Shown in pieces: positions 13,573-29,100 of a stretch of 64,000 nt of DNA (its first letter is position 1; the number at the start of each line of letters is the position of its first letter). A program made the position numbers and the translations under genes. The DNA comes from Mytilisepta virgata (taxonomy: Eukaryota; Mollusca; Bivalvia; Mytilida; Mytilidae), in NCBI GenBank assembly GCA_028015205.1, contig JAPWFG010000058.1:124001-188000 (forward strand), written 5' to 3'. The notes below the pieces were generated by a model. That model had not been told where the DNA came from and searched no databases. It saw nothing but the letters and a program-made list of their open reading frames with translations.

Positions 13573-13903
13573 AACATAATGAATTGTACCAAATGCTTTG
13601 TAATATATAATGATTGCTTTGAAATATTGCATCCTGGTTTTTTAAAAACTCTTAACAAATTATGGTTGGAAATAAAGACACAATAATCCTATAACATTAA
13701 CTAAAAATACAAACAATACCAGTTTTATCATCCGACTTGTTACCTTATACTTTTTTTAAGCCTAATTTTCTTAAATCCTTGATTACAAGTAATATATGAA
13801 ATATCACACACTATGCACAATATAAAACCTAAAATAATGAACAATTGAATTCCAATAAAAAAAAAATTCTGCAAATTAGAAATTCATTGACCTTTGTCCT
13901 GAT

Positions 13904-14144
13904 TTATAGAACTGATTCTCTAGAAGTTATTGCCTCTGTTGTATTGAGATTCTCTCCCTCTCCACCATCAACTTCAATTTGTTGTTCCTGATCACCCGAA
14001 AATGACAGATCTCGGCAACATGGACAACATCGTCGACAAAACAACACCCATAGATAGATTGCAACACATGCCCAGCTAGATCCCATCTTTACCCAAACAG
14101 CAGACCAATTTAATCCAAACTTGTTAATGTCAGATTCAGCAGGT
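13904..14144 (-). CDS. SERINC5-like: SERINC last coding exon with stop
   Basis: 241 bp including the stop at 13904-13906. It encodes [20 protein letters not shown], then the last helix ([17 protein letters not shown]), a Cys/Arg patch ([10 protein letters not shown]) that could be palmitoylated, and an acidic tail of about 37 residues ([15 protein letters not shown]) longer than in vertebrate SERINCs. No polyadenylation signal is obvious close by. AATAAA on this strand near 12168 would give a long 3' UTR crossing the 147-bp tandem array. Confidence 0.93.
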
Positions 14145-17100
14145 CTAAAAAAAAAAAAATTTTCTCTGAAAAAATCTGTTGCTACTACATGTATGTATAT
14201 TTAATACTGGTGATCTCTTACTGAGAATACATAGATCAATCACGTATAAGATACATGTAACCATTATAAATATATTAATAACATTGTATATTCAGAAATT
14301 AATGAAATTTTTTCATTGATGCACAAAAAACACAAGCAAAACAATTTTTTGGTTACTAAAAATATATTTGATAATACTGTAATTACACTGCTATCTCTAT
14401 CCAATTATCACTTCTTACATTGTTGACAATATACTGTTATGTTTGGAGGAAAAAAAACAAAAAACTACCAGGATAATATCCTATAAAAATTCGTATGGGT
14501 TCCACAGAACCCAGTGTCTTGCCTGTTTTCGCTGTTGTCTATGTTTTCAGTGTAATAGTTGAATGTACATAATTTTTCTCCACATGTTATTTATTGATCA
14601 CGAACAAGCTTCTGTCCAAGTTTGGTAAAAATCCAGGATGGTTTAAGAAAGTTATAAATGTTTGAAAACTTTAACCACAGGGTTAATGTAAATGTTGACA
14701 CTGCCGACGACGGAATGTAGGATCGCAATGTCTCGCTTCAGCGACAAAAGTTGCAGGCTAGACAAAAATAACGAAGTCTGTTTATAATTGCCACCATAAT
14801 AACACAGTAAAATTAAACATTCCAGAATAAATAACATCGTGAGGAATATTTCTCATAAATCATCATTGGCCAAGAACAATGGATTTTCAGCCAATGATAT
14901 TTCACTATTTCAAATTTGATGAATGAACAAATATATTACCCAGAATGCATTTGATTTTTATATGACAAATAACGTAATACTAACCTGTACCAATTCGTTA
15001 ACTGCATCATGACATAAAGACTAGCTAAACAGAACACAAAGTGGAAGAATGCATAGTTGTACACTGTGCCATTGTTTTCATTATACTGAACACGTTGACC
15101 TCCCTTCGAAGTGGGATTGTTTCCTGTAAAAATTTAAAATATTTAAGAAAATTGGATTACAAACACAATTTGTAGTGCTTGGCAATTATTTTATAAAATA
15201 GTTACTGTATACATTGCAATTCAGTTTAATGACTTACATGAAAGAAAATAAATTAATAAACCTATGCTTTTATACTTTTTAGATTTATTCAGTACCACTG
15301 TACTGAAAAAACACAGAGTCTTGTTAATTTCAAAATTTAAGTCAACACATATCCAGTTCTACTACGGTATATTGATAAATATCCCTGTGAATTAACAAAA
15401 ACAGTAAACTTGAATGTAAACCTTTCAATCTGGATTTAAGCTTTCAGAATGAAGGCACAATTTTTTTGTGGGTATGATGTTTCCATTAAAAACATCCTGA
15501 GCTGAATATTTAAAAAAAAAAATTTCTAACAGAATTAATTGGCAATAGTATTGAAATAAGTAACATTTGTGCTAAATAATTAACATAAAAAATATACTGC
15601 AAAAGAAAACACAAACTCATCCAATGAATAACTAGAAATTGTGTCTGTAATACAAGGATGCCCCCCCCCCCATAGTTTGGACGTACATCCGTACCTATGT
15701 CCTGATGAACAAGGGTAACTCTATATGCCCATAAAAATATAAGTAATTAAGGACTTCCAATTTTTTAAAGCAGAAAGAAGTTTTTTCAGAAACTGGTACA
15801 CACATACCTTTAAAAATACATCATACAGCTAGAAACCCCTTTAACCTTCGCAAAGAAAGGAATTTAATGCTTTAAAAATATACCTTGACTTAAAATACAT
15901 ATATAACTACAAGAGAATATTTATATACAATAAATTGACATTTTCATTGATATGAAATGTACATGACATAGATAATGTACTTACGATTGCTGACAGGACA
16001 GCATTCACATACTTCATGTCTTGGCTCAAGAATCTGAAAGAAAACAATGGAAGTTTATTTCCAATCAATTTATCTTATCAGTCCTCGTGATAAAGCTGAA
16101 AAAGATGGATGATGGATGAGGAATTATTGTTTAACGTCCAGTGGCAGCCATTAGGTGCATATCAGGACAAGAACATGTTGATATGATATGAATATAATTC
16201 CTGCTTTGTTATAGACAAAAACACCGGATTTTTAACGTGCTAGATCACAAGGTAACTGTCGCTGGAAGACATATCAACCCACTTGTACACATTATACTGA
16301 CTCCAGGCCGTGCTTGGCGGAGAAGCAGCAAATATCAATTTTAATGTCTATGGTTTTACCCGGCCGGGGATTGAACCTACGACTTTCCACACTTGAGGCG
16401 AGCAAACTACCACGAGACCACCAAGTGGTCAGCTGAAAAAGAATATTGAATAATATTTACATGGGTGAAATATGGAAATCAGTAAAAATTAAAATTTTGT
16501 AAAGGAATACATAGGGACAAATATTCTGAAAAGTCCAGAAATTCAGCAAATTCTGGAAAATTTTCAGGCATGTACTCTGAATTTAAATCAACACACTTAG
16601 TCCTAGATTTTGTGCCTTTCCTTTTCATTACACCATTTAACAAAAGTTTCTGCCGTAATGCCTTGTTATATTGCATCTATGTAAAGTCATATATAAAAAA
16701 CATAACCCAATGTCTTTTCTCACTAATATATTTGCCAGTGTAACAAAACAAGAGGCTCCCAGGAGCCTGAATCGCTCACCTGGTCCTTAAGCTTTAAGGG
16801 AGTCTTTCATGAGCTATTACCCCTATAATGGATCATCTGACAACTTCGACCCAATTCAGACTTTTGTAGAGCTCAATGAGCTGATTGTTTAAGCAAACAA
16901 CAGCTTTTCTCTATTGACAACAACTTAATAAGTACAAATTTCAAAAAAAAATCAAGAAAAAGGGCAATAACTCCTACATGGGTGGTCACATCTTCTTCAA
17001 AATTTCAAAGCAGGTAGATCTTGAGGTGTTGAACACTTTAGCTTCCCATCAGAATTTTGATATCTGTCACCATTTTTGAGTTATTTGCAAAAAACTGCAA

Positions 17101-20100
17101 TTTACCCCTATGTTCTATTTTTAGCCATGGCAGCCATGTTTTTTTACAAATCAAAAATCCAAACGATAGTTTAGTAGCACTCATGCCAAGGAACAACTAC
17201 ACTAAGTTTGGTTGCAATTAAACTTATGGTGTAAGAGGAGTTAACGATTTTATTACAATGAATAAAGACTGCAAAAATGGTCAATTTTGATGATCTAAGG
17301 GGAATAACTCCTAAAAGGAATGAACCTACAACTTCGATCCTGTTACAAATTTTGTAAATCTTTGTGTGCCTAACAATATGAAATTTAAATTTTTCAAATT
17401 TCCTTTATAGTACCCAAGATATTGAGCTTAATAAGTGCAAAATTTGGAAGAAATGCAGAAAAAGGGCAATAACTCCTACATGGGTCGTTGGATCTTCTTC
17501 AAAATTTCAGGGCAGGTAGATCTTGAGGTGCTGAACACTTTTATCCTATGCCAGAATTTTGATATCTGTTATGGTTTTTGAGTTATTTGCAAAAAACTGA
17601 AATTTACCCCTATGTTCTATTTTTAGCCATGGCGGCCATGTTTTTTTACGAATCAAAAATCCGAACGACGTTTTTGTACACATAATGCCACTAAACAAAT
17701 GTACCAAGTTTGGTTGCAATTGGACTTATGGTGTCGGACAAGTTTAACGTTTGAAAAATTGTTAACAGACTACGACAGACGACGACGACGACGGACGCCA
17801 AGTGATGGTAAAACCTCACATGGACCTTTGGTCCAGGTGAGCTAAAAAGATGAACAATCACAAGCTCATACCAGAATATAACACATTACTATGACAAACA
17901 TTTATGATAATCTTGATATATGCTCAACCCAAAATAGTCCAGGATGAGATTCTTATCAATGGGGAGTGAGAATTAGAAATTAAAGAAGAAATACTACAGT
18001 ATAATTTGAAATATTTTTTAGATGAGATTTCATAATTTTACCAAAATGTGGAAGTCTAATCTCAAAGTGTGAGTTCTTCAACCAATGTTTACATTTGTTT
18101 ACTGTGTGTCTCGAATACGTCTGCAACTGATTTCTTGATGTAAGTTTGAAATAACAATTAGATACATGTACAAATTTATGTCTTAAAAGTCATCATGGAG
18201 CAAAATTTCTGAAACAGAACTTGCACATAATCTGCAATGTCATATTTATTTGTGGTGACGTCAAATACATGTATGATGCAAAAATTCACACAAAAATTGC
18301 AAAATCATCTCTATCAAAATATTTGGGACATTTCAGCAGTGGAAAGGACAATAATTAATTACAACTGCTGGAAACAAAAGCTAGACGTGTAATAATTTTT
18401 ACTTTAATTTTAAAAGAGCATCTGAGATATTCCCCAAAAAAATTGCAGTTGGTTAAATTTTTTTTCTACGATACTTAAAACTATAAAATGTGTCTATAAG
18501 ACATAGATGCCATGCCCTAAAAACAATATAGGTGTTGCTGACCTGTGCTGTATTATACAAGAGGACTGTAGTGGTGAAATATCATTGATATATTACTATA
18601 GCTTTCTGAGAAATGAACCTAAATGCAAAACTTAACAAAAGTCACTGAAGCATGAAATGTAGGTCATAGTGACCCAAGTGTTGCTAAACTGCGTTGTAAT
18701 ATACAAGAGGACTTCAGTGGTGAAATATCATCGATATATTACTAAAGGTTTATGAGAAATGGCTCTGATAGACTGATGGCAAAATAATATAAATTTTTAT
18801 TTTCCCTTCCATGGGCAGATCACCTCTAAACCCCATGGGCAGAATTAATTTATAAAAGATTGTTATACAATCTTCCCAAAAATTCCAGATTTGTATTAAA
18901 ATCTTTCCTGACTATAATTTGTATTTTTCATTTTTTTATTAGTAAGCTTCCCATCAAAGTGAAAACAGACGTGTATTAAAACTACATGTACATGTATTTG
19001 TGTAATAATTGTGCAAAAATATTAATTTGATAAAAGTCAGATTTGGATCCTCGCAGGAGAAAATGAAGAAGCAGATTCATACCAGAGGAGTACAGTAAAT
19101 GCCAATTTTTTTTAGCTGCAAAAGAATAAATCATAACTTCTACACTCCCTTTTCACTTTTTTCAGGGGGAGGAAAGAATGAAAACCTAAAAATTAATTTT
19201 GTCCTAAGAAATGATATGATGTGCACATTCTTGACACATGCATGCAAAGGAACAAAAGTTTTATTGCTGTCCTTTATCTGAAAGTCACAGTGGTTTGCTG
19301 GAAAGGAATAATGGCCATTTATCTCTAATAACCAAGTTACCTGACGGAGATATTTTGTTACATCACTAAACACAAATGAGTCCGTTTTTAAAAAAAAAAT
19401 TATTACATGTACTGTAAATGCATTACCTCTTCAGATTTTCTTCTTATACCAAGCTTATGAGATTCATGTGATGATGTCAAACTGCAAAAAACATACATGT
19501 AAAATTCATAAATTACGGGTACTCATTCATCAACCAGGAATAAAAAACATAAAACACAGATATGTTCTTTCATTCAAATAAGAGAAACAAACTAAAGTTG
19601 TACAGAAACTTAAATTCTATTTCCATTAACAGTGACCTTGAATTTTCATCAAATTCATATTCTTTCCATCTAAATGATTTTCATCATAATCAGATTAGGC
19701 AAACTTTAATCTTCATATCAAATTTCTGTTTTTGTCAATAACAGTGACCTTTGGTTAAAGCTCATAAGGTTTTTTTCCTTTCCGTATTTCTTCCATCTGC
19801 ACAAATTTCATTAAAATACTGCAAATTTAAGCCAATCAATATCTAAGAAGATCAAGAGAAAAAATACCTTGCATAGACTGCCATAAAGAAAGTTATGACA
19901 AGTCCAGCATATGCTGACACCATGTCACTGTAGGCAAATGATGGTGTGGGACGACACATTTTCCTTGTGGTATTGGCCATGACATGGAAGCTATCTTGTG
20001 GTCCTGAGGCCTGACCAATTTTACGTAGCACATCACTATCAGTTGGCTTAGTTGGAGGTGGTCCTAATGGATCAAAAATGCTCAAGGATTGCAATACCTT

Positions 20101-23100
20101 GGTCCTGACTGTTTCAATAATCAAAGTTACTGAAAAATTATGATATAAATACACATATAATATTTAATAAGGATGAATAAAGCCTAGTAGATTGTACCAA
20201 CACTAACATTCTACATTCTATGATTATGAATTACGCTTTGAAGAAAAATACTTGTCTCTCACATAAATATATACACTGTCAGAAAATATACATTTTATTT
20301 GAATAAATAGTTAAACTTATCTAAACAAAACATCCTCAGGACTTTAGGATTTGTTTGGTTTAGACATGTGTTCTGTTTGTTTGGGTTTCATAGGAAATAT
20401 TCTTTCAAATGGAAATGTGAAAACAATGTGACGAAGAATGATGTGCTACATTTAGTAATATGAAATATGACTACTTTAAAGTAAAAAGAAAAAAAAAAAT
20501 TTCTCAAATAGTCTGTAATAATCCTACTTTCATTTACTGTAGGTTTTCTTATACAGTATTCCACACTTAGTTTATTTTGAGATATTTTCAGGATTTGCAG
20601 TTTTAGTCAAGATAGAATTTTCCTTTTCCTCAAATGAATGTTTCCTTCTCTTAGGAGAATCCCTTTTGAATGAATTCAAATGCATTAAACAATTAGCTTT
20701 TTTGTTGTAGAAAATATGCATTTATAGATTATACGCACCCCTTTTTAAGCTTTAAAATCAAGGAAAAAAGCTTAGCTCTACTATACTACATGCAGGGACA
20801 TTTTAGCAACAAAGTCCAAGTTGTGATCGTCATGAAATCAGCATGAACTGATGACAAAAATTCGCTATAAAAAATGTCTTGTAGGCCTCTTGTACTACAT
20901 ATGTGATATGCAGTCCTTTCTAAGTTAATTTCTAGAGGTAAAAAAAATGCAAACATGAGGTTGCACGTGTTATTATGCAAAGTATACCCCCCTTCTTTTT
21001 TAATTTTGAAAATTGGGAAAACAGACTTGAAAAGTTTGACAAAAAATTTCATGTAAACATAAGGTATTGTAAAATTTGTAAGTATCGGCAAACAGGAATC
21101 GGTTCCTTGACAGATCTGAAAATAGGAAAGACAATACAACTCATGGTCATAAAGCTGCAGGCCAAATATCAAAACATTCCGTTGCACGGAAGCCGAGATA
21201 AGTGTGACGAAAAATTTCAGTTTGAACGGACGGACAAGGTGAATCCAATATACCACCCACTCTGTAGAGTGGGGGTATAATAATGTACAATGGAATACAG
21301 TAACCTTTATGACAAAATGTAAAGTAGTCAGTACAAATCACCTGTAATGCACCGAAAATTTACAGCATGAGCTCTGCCTAGCGAATCCTTTTAACAGGTG
21401 AAGTTATCAATATACACTGACTAGAAAGACAGATCTAAACAGATATTGACACTCCAGTTAATTTGACAAACAGATTAATTTTTATTGTCATCAGCGAGAT
21501 TAAGCTGATTTCTACAGCATTACACTGTACTCATTGACAGGTCAAAAAACAGCTTGCAAATTAGGTTCAAGTTTTATTATAACAGATAAATAAAGAAAAT
21601 CTTACCAAACTTAAAAATTTGTCTGGTGTTCAGTGAAATTTGATTTTATCAGGGTTTGGTCTGGACAGTTTTCACTATATCTTAGAAACAATTTCACTAA
21701 GAAATTTTCACTTGAGCAAGGTTCAAGCAACAGCAATAATGAAAGGTTTATGATCAGTATCAGTTATTATAAACTTTCCAGACTATATATCCACTAATAA
21801 AGTTCTGGAATGTTAATCATGGTGTCAACAAAGGGCAGTTCCATTTTGAGTGGATAAAAAAGTGCAGTAATTGAAAAAACTTACTTTCTTCAGGTGGCTC
21901 ACTTGAAAGAGCTGACCAGGTAAGATACATCACATAAGTAGATATAACTGATGCCTGCAGAACACTGTTGTTCTTATTATCTAAAACATAATAACTTGTA
22001 TAATGGTGCAATATTACCTACTGATTTCTACAAGATAATTAAAATAGACTATGATAATATTCAAGTATATTAGCACAAAGCTATAATATAATAATCTTTA
22101 TCTTAAAAAATCAATTTTAATTTTTTTAAATTTTTTTTAAATTTTTTTTTTTTATTTTTATTTATTTATTATTTTTTTATTTCATTTTGGGGCCTCGGTG
22201 GCCGCGTGGTCTAGGTAGTTTGTCATGACTACTACTGATCACTAGCCTGTCAACACTGGGGTTTTGAGTTCGAATCTCACCTGTGGCGGGGTGTGTTCGA
22301 CTCCGATCTTAATTGACAAGGATTGCCAATTTTCCTACCGAAGGTCGGTGGTTCTCTCCGGGTACTCCGGCTTCCTCCACCAATAAAAACTGGCCGCCGC
22401 GAAATGGCCAAAATGTGCTGAAAACGGCGTTAAACCCCAACTAAACAAACAAACAATATTTCATTTTATTTGAACTTCAAACTTTTCCTGAAATCTATTT
22501 AAAACCTTTTTTACTAAAACCAGAACTTACATTTTGTTGCTACTGGTAAAACTGTAATAAATGACAGAAGTATACACAGTCCTACATTGATGCCAATGAA
22601 CACTTTATTGTGAGTGCATCCATGGATACTTGTGTAGTTAAAGAACAGCATTATTGACCCAAATATACAAACTGCATACAATATGCCCGCACAAATTATT
22701 GTTCCTGTAAAGAAAAACTTGACTTACAGTTGATGCTTTCTTATAACAAAAATTTGCTTTGTTTGAAAAATGTGCAATGTTCAATACAATGATTTGAATA
22801 AATTTAATGAGACACCTGTAACATCCAAGCTTTTAAAAACATAACAATGAAAGATTATTTAATGACAAAAACATCTGGTAATTAATTTTTAAAATTTCAT
22901 ACCATGTTCATTTATTGATCCCTTAAATCCATGTAGCTAAAGCTACAACCCTAGACTATACCAAGTCTTCATTTCAATTCCATTTCAGTGACATATTAAA
23001 ATGCAAAATGATTTATGATATGTATTTAATATTTTTAGGACCAGTTTGTAAATTAAGTGAGATGAAGTGCCTAGTACCAAATCTTATAAAATCAAAGTTT

Positions 23101-26100
23101 AATCGAGTTGAAGGTTAATTAGAAAGTAAATGTAGAGTGGAAATGAATCTGCAATTGCATTTACTAGTAAAAATTCATATCAGATAACAAGATGCATATT
23201 GGACAAGGTAAAAATTTCCAAGTAAAGGCTCTGAAAAACTAAACTGACTAGAAAAAGGCATATTCTCACATAAGAATATAACAGTTTTTATATGTACTGA
23301 AAACAGGGACAATTAATAAGATGTTTTTATTATTGCACAAAGATTGCAATAGTTTAAATTCATGTTAACATTTTCACTTGTTGCATTCTATATATAACTA
23401 GAATATGTTGTGTTTAATCTTTGATCGTATCATCTCTCATAAATCAGCATTGATTGGCTTGTGTATATGTATTTCATATATATTTGAATTTTAGTTCTCT
23501 GCATATATGAGTTGAGAAGTTTAAAAAAAACATTAAATTAAATTGAATGTATTATGAAAGGTACTGCAATTACATTAATTAATCTCATAGTTTATTCCAA
23601 AATCAGTTTAACTGCTTGAGTAAAAAGTATAATTTTCTAAATATCAATATATCAAAGACCTAAATTTAATAATCTGCACTATAAGTTATTCTTATTATTA
23701 AATCTTTGAGAAATAAAGCATTGTGCTAATTTCTAGCACTGTTAGGTGTACATGTACAATGGTAAACATAATACATTTTTTTTCAAATTCATCAAATTTG
23801 AATAATAATTGCCTTTCTAGTATATTAAAGATTGATGACTTTTGCTTCATTTCCACATAACTGAACAAAGGCTATTTTATGCAAGTCAAGCAAAGAATAC
23901 ACTTTCCATTCACAGGCAACAGGCAACAGTAACAGGCAACAGTAACAGGCAAATATAATTCAGATACTACCATATATATTTAACTTTGGGAGAAGGGGTC
24001 TGAATTGCAGTCTAAGTTTGTTTTACACTGTAATACAACATGACTTAGGTCCCTTGTATTGACAAAGTAGTTTTTGAAATTAAATTTCAAGCTATTAACT
24101 TAATTACACAGTCAAATATATTGTTTTTTTTTATACCAATTTTGATGCACAAAATATGAACATTATGGATTTATTACTCATCAGTTGCTGAAAATCCAAT
24201 CAAAAATCCGAAACGTTAAAGAGCAAATTTAAAAAAATTCCAAAATGACCAAAAAGGTAAAGACAAAACCATCAAAGGACAGACCTATGCATGAGGAAGA
24301 TACTCTTTAGTTTAAAAAAAAAATTTTTGTAACAGTAAATTTAAAGTATCAATATCATGCTTCTATATAATATTCAGAATATGTAAATACTTTGACTGAA
24401 ATCATTTGCAAGAAATTAAGAGGTCAAGTGTTTGTAAATTTACAAAGATCATGTGTAAGGAGAAAATTTATTTGGTATCTTGTCTCTGCAAAATTTTGTA
24501 TATAAACAAGGGAGATAATTTAAATTTCGGCAGACAAAAATTCTGGAAGACCTGAATAGTTTTTGATTTTAACTAAATGCTCATATACATGTGCATTCAG
24601 AAAACAAAAGTGTTAGAATGCAATAAACTAGAACTGTCGTCTTAGACCACCTAAGAAACTGAAATGCAATTTGTTTTCCTCATCTGTTTTCTTATCAACA
24701 TTTCTTCATACCACATTTCATTCCAATGAGTTACGAGGTACTTTTAATAACTTCAGTTATTATTGTGGAGGGAATTAAAATTGAATTTTATATTCAATTG
24801 ATAACAATCAACAAATATCAGGCTTTTTGTTACACATAATAGTCTCTGTCACACAATATGTATAGATTATCAGGTTTTCTGCACATTGATATCATAAAAT
24901 ATCAGCCGCAAGCCACAATATGAAGATTTTTGGCGAGTGAGCGCAGCGAACGAGCCTAAAATATTCATACTGTGTTGAGCGGCTGATATTTTACTATATA
25001 TTTACGCAGAAAACCCGATAATCTGTTTATCGTACAAACTCCATACATTTTAGTCGCACCTGTAAGACATTTTTTTACGCCTTTTTTGTCCTCCTGGAGG
25101 TAAGCTTGATAACGTCTGCTCTCACATTGTAATGTCGCTAATAAGTCCTGCTCTCATATTGTGACGTCGTTGATAAGTCCTGATGTCACGGATAATGTCT
25201 CCTAATACGTCACAAAGCCTTAATACAGAGATTACAGACTGGCTGAGCAGGGTGATATAGACGTAGGGAAGTACGATAAATGGTTTGTATTAGTCTATGT
25301 AAATAACTTAATAACGAAATGTATGAGGTCACTGCTATTACTCTGCATGGAACATATAATGTTAGGGTCAGGATACATTTGTACTTTAATGATTATAAAT
25401 TAATATATGACCTAATCCATATCAGATAGGGTATCATCCTCAGATTCCCACATTGGACTGAGGGCTTGTCCAAGGTCTGATATGGGTCAAGGGATGATAC
25501 CTGGTCCGATGTGGATTAGTTCATGCATTAATCTGTTTATCATATACTTCGTAAGTATGTTTGACGTTATACACCCGACCTGATATGGCAATATCAGCCT
25601 GACCACGTAACGCACCTGGTCTGATATGGCCATATCAGCCTGAATACGTTCTAATAGCACTTGAATAATGCGTTATTAGCCTATGGTGTGCAAATATGGT
25701 ACTTAGAATATGATAATGAAAATAAAACAATAAGAAACAGTCAGTTATCTGACCTTAGCCAAATTACACAGGGGAGGTAATAAAATAACCTCCCTTTTTT
25801 TCTAAAGAGCCAGTGTGGGAAAAAATTATCTTCTACAGATAACTTGGTTGATAGAGACAACTGAGTGATGTATCTCATCAAAGCAAATATGATAAAAAAG
25901 TAATTTGAATTTTGTTTAAAAGTAGATGAGAAATTTAAATCTTTCATATGGTAGTTGGGAAATTTTCAGAATGAAGAAATGTTGGACAATGATGAAATCT
26001 TTCAAAGCATGAGACATGAAACAGGAAAGATAGGTGATGAAGTGAATGAAATAAATGTATACTTCTTACATGAAAAATTTCCTCATAAATTCTGTAAAAA

Positions 26101-29100
26101 ACTCATGATGAAATATAAATGAAGATAACACATTTCGATAATTGCTGAAAGTACAATTTCTACCCCAGAAAATATATCAACATCCATGACATCTCAAAAC
26201 TTATGTATGGTTCTCAATGGTTTGGGACTTTCAATTTTACTGGTTATACAGTTCCATTTAAAAAGCAAACAGGAAACTGCCAACTGAATGGTAAATTTCA
26301 GCCATCAAAAAAAATGGTGGGCTGTTTTATGACATCTAATTTGATAAAAGTAGACGATATACACTGAAGCATGAAAATTGAATCATATAATGGCAATGGT
26401 TTGTAATTTGATATTTACTTTTTTATCAAAGTAAAAATACAAGAAAAGAATGTTATCCTGTATCTTTACATACAAAAATATTTAAACAAATCTTACAATG
26501 TAAACTCACCACAGTACCCTATCCAATTTTTCTTATTCTTTTTTAAACCAGTCCTGAAAGAACAATAGGTAGAGAGGGAAATTTATAACAGTAACTAATT
26601 TCTTATCATCTATGTTTTCCAAATTTGTGGTCAAATTTTATTATGTAAATATTCCTGACCTTTACTTGCAATTAGCTGTATTTTTTATTATCAAAATTCT
26701 GATACAAGCAATACAATTTTAAACAAGTCATCATAAAAAATATATTCAAATGAATAAAGCCTGGGTTTCATAATTTCTCAAACTTGAGCAATTTTTAACC
26801 TTATCCTCATCTCAAATACCAACATGAAAGTTCACTGACATTTAAATTTTTGGAAAAATCTATATTTGAGAAATTTAGAATTGTCCATGAAAATAATTTA
26901 CTAGTATTTATTTTATCTGGAACTTTCATGAAAATTGGCTAGGAAATAACAGAAAAAGGAACTATTTTGATCTTACCAAGTTGCATTCCAAGAGTGTGAA
27001 AAATCCACCAGTAAAATAAGCTGTAGCACAATAAAGATAGATCCTCCTACCATGCCAACATACATCCAATCTGAAAAATTAAACTGACTTGTATTATCAT
27101 ATAGATATTAAATATATAAGTATTTACTTATGTTACATTTTTGACACCTTTGTTTTTGAGAATATTTATATAATCAGTGCTTTTCTCTTGTCAATCAATG
27201 TAGGCTCATCAATGGTTACTCCATATTCTTACATTTTCATAAAAGTAGCTAAATTGTATAGACATATGTTCAACTAAACAAAAGATAAACAAAAACAGTT
27301 GAAGGTACATGTATAGGGTATGTTAAGTAATCAAAAGTCTTCCAAACAGACCATTCAACAAAAGGACTTACAAAATTGTTCAAAATACCCATTGTTCAAG
27401 TTAAACTCCATATCATAACTTACATATGCTGTATGTTGATGGCACGAAAAATCCTCCTGCACAGCATCCTAGTAGCAAGAGAAATTTCCACAACCAAAAC
27501 CTAAGATAAACATATATTCTTATATATAAATGTACATATACTGTCATTTCATCATATGGTTGCATCAAATTTATTTAAAACAAGAACATGTGTCAGGACG
27601 ACACTTATGTCTGCCTTCCAAATAGTTGACCGAAATTGATTAGTCATTTAACTGAATAACACATAGAAGAATTTAACTTTCTATACCTTCTAGAAAGTAC
27701 TGCAGTGTATTAGCATTTTTCCCATAACTAACCAAAAGTGTCATAATCTTCCTTCTAACATCATATAACTATATAAAATCAATTTTAGTGTGCAACAAAA
27801 AGCTTCAAAGCAAACCTTAACCTGGGGTGGCACTACTACATTTCCTATGAGCAAACCAGAACCATGAAAATTAAATCATACTCAAGAAAAGGCATATAAT
27901 TAGAAAGTTCATATCATGATGTACATGTGTACAAGTTGTCATCATGATGTGACCCCATCTTCATAGAAAATAAGCTTAAATGAAAACCTAAACCTGAGTC
28001 AGCAAAATTACATGTCCTTTGTGAAACCCAGGTCAAAACCATAAAAAGTCATACAATTTAGAAAGCTCATATCATGATGTACATGTGTATCAAGTTTAAT
28101 GATGATTTGACCCAATCTTCATGGAAAAAATCTGCAATGCAAACCTTAACCTGAGTATTCACAATCTCATTCCCCATGTTCAATGAACTGTGAAATCTAC
28201 CATGTAGGTCAAAACCTTGAAGCAGCATATATTTTAGAAAGTTCATATCATGATGTAAATGGTACCAAGTGTCATAATGATGTGACCCCATCTTCATAGA
28301 AAAAAAGCTTCAACGAAAACCTTAACCTGAGGTGTGACAGACACACAGCAAAGAAAATCTGTATGTGCTCTAACTTTTGTTGGCTGGACATATCAAACCA
28401 ACTATAGATCCTTGCCAATAAAAACAATATATACATGTAATATTTTTTGTTGTGATATCATATACCTATTAAATGGCAAGTTCACTATTACCCAAGCCAA
28501 AGCTATTGTTCTCATGGCCATTTCATAGATATCTGTTTTTTAGGGTATTATACTAAAGACAAAAATAAAAACTTATTGTATTGAACTGACATATGCCTTG
28601 TATCATCAGTATGTTAATGCTTTATTTCCCATTTTATCAATTAGAAATTTGTTAATGATACATTTTAAAAATTTCTAATTTATAAAATAGGAAATATACA
28701 TTTTGTAGCATTAGCATAAAAATATTTTCTTCCCAATGCCTCCGTCTGTTGTCTGCTAAACTGCTAAATAATCTTTCAGAATTCTCTGCATTTTCCATTA
28801 CTACATGTATATGATAAAACTAAAATACTCTTAAAAAAAATATAGTTGGCACATTTTTTCTGTCAGTGAATATTTCGAGGGACAATAGTCAAGAAACTAT
28901 TCACTTAAGGTTGGAGTTTTTCAGAGAAAAAAATTTATTCGTAACTATATTTAATACACATGTACATTGTATATACTGAGGTGTAATAATTTATCATAAA
29001 TCATCATATCTGTGGTAACCTATTAAAGACTTCTGCAATTTGACATAATGCAGAATAAGATTCAGAAAAGAGGTTCAAGGAGTTGGAAAATCCCTCTTAA

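Noticed and set aside
20786..21256. 156-codon minus-strand open frame
   Set aside because: It overlaps a palindrome-ended repeat in a SERINC intron, has no recognisable domain, and an overlapping frame is open on the other strand as well.
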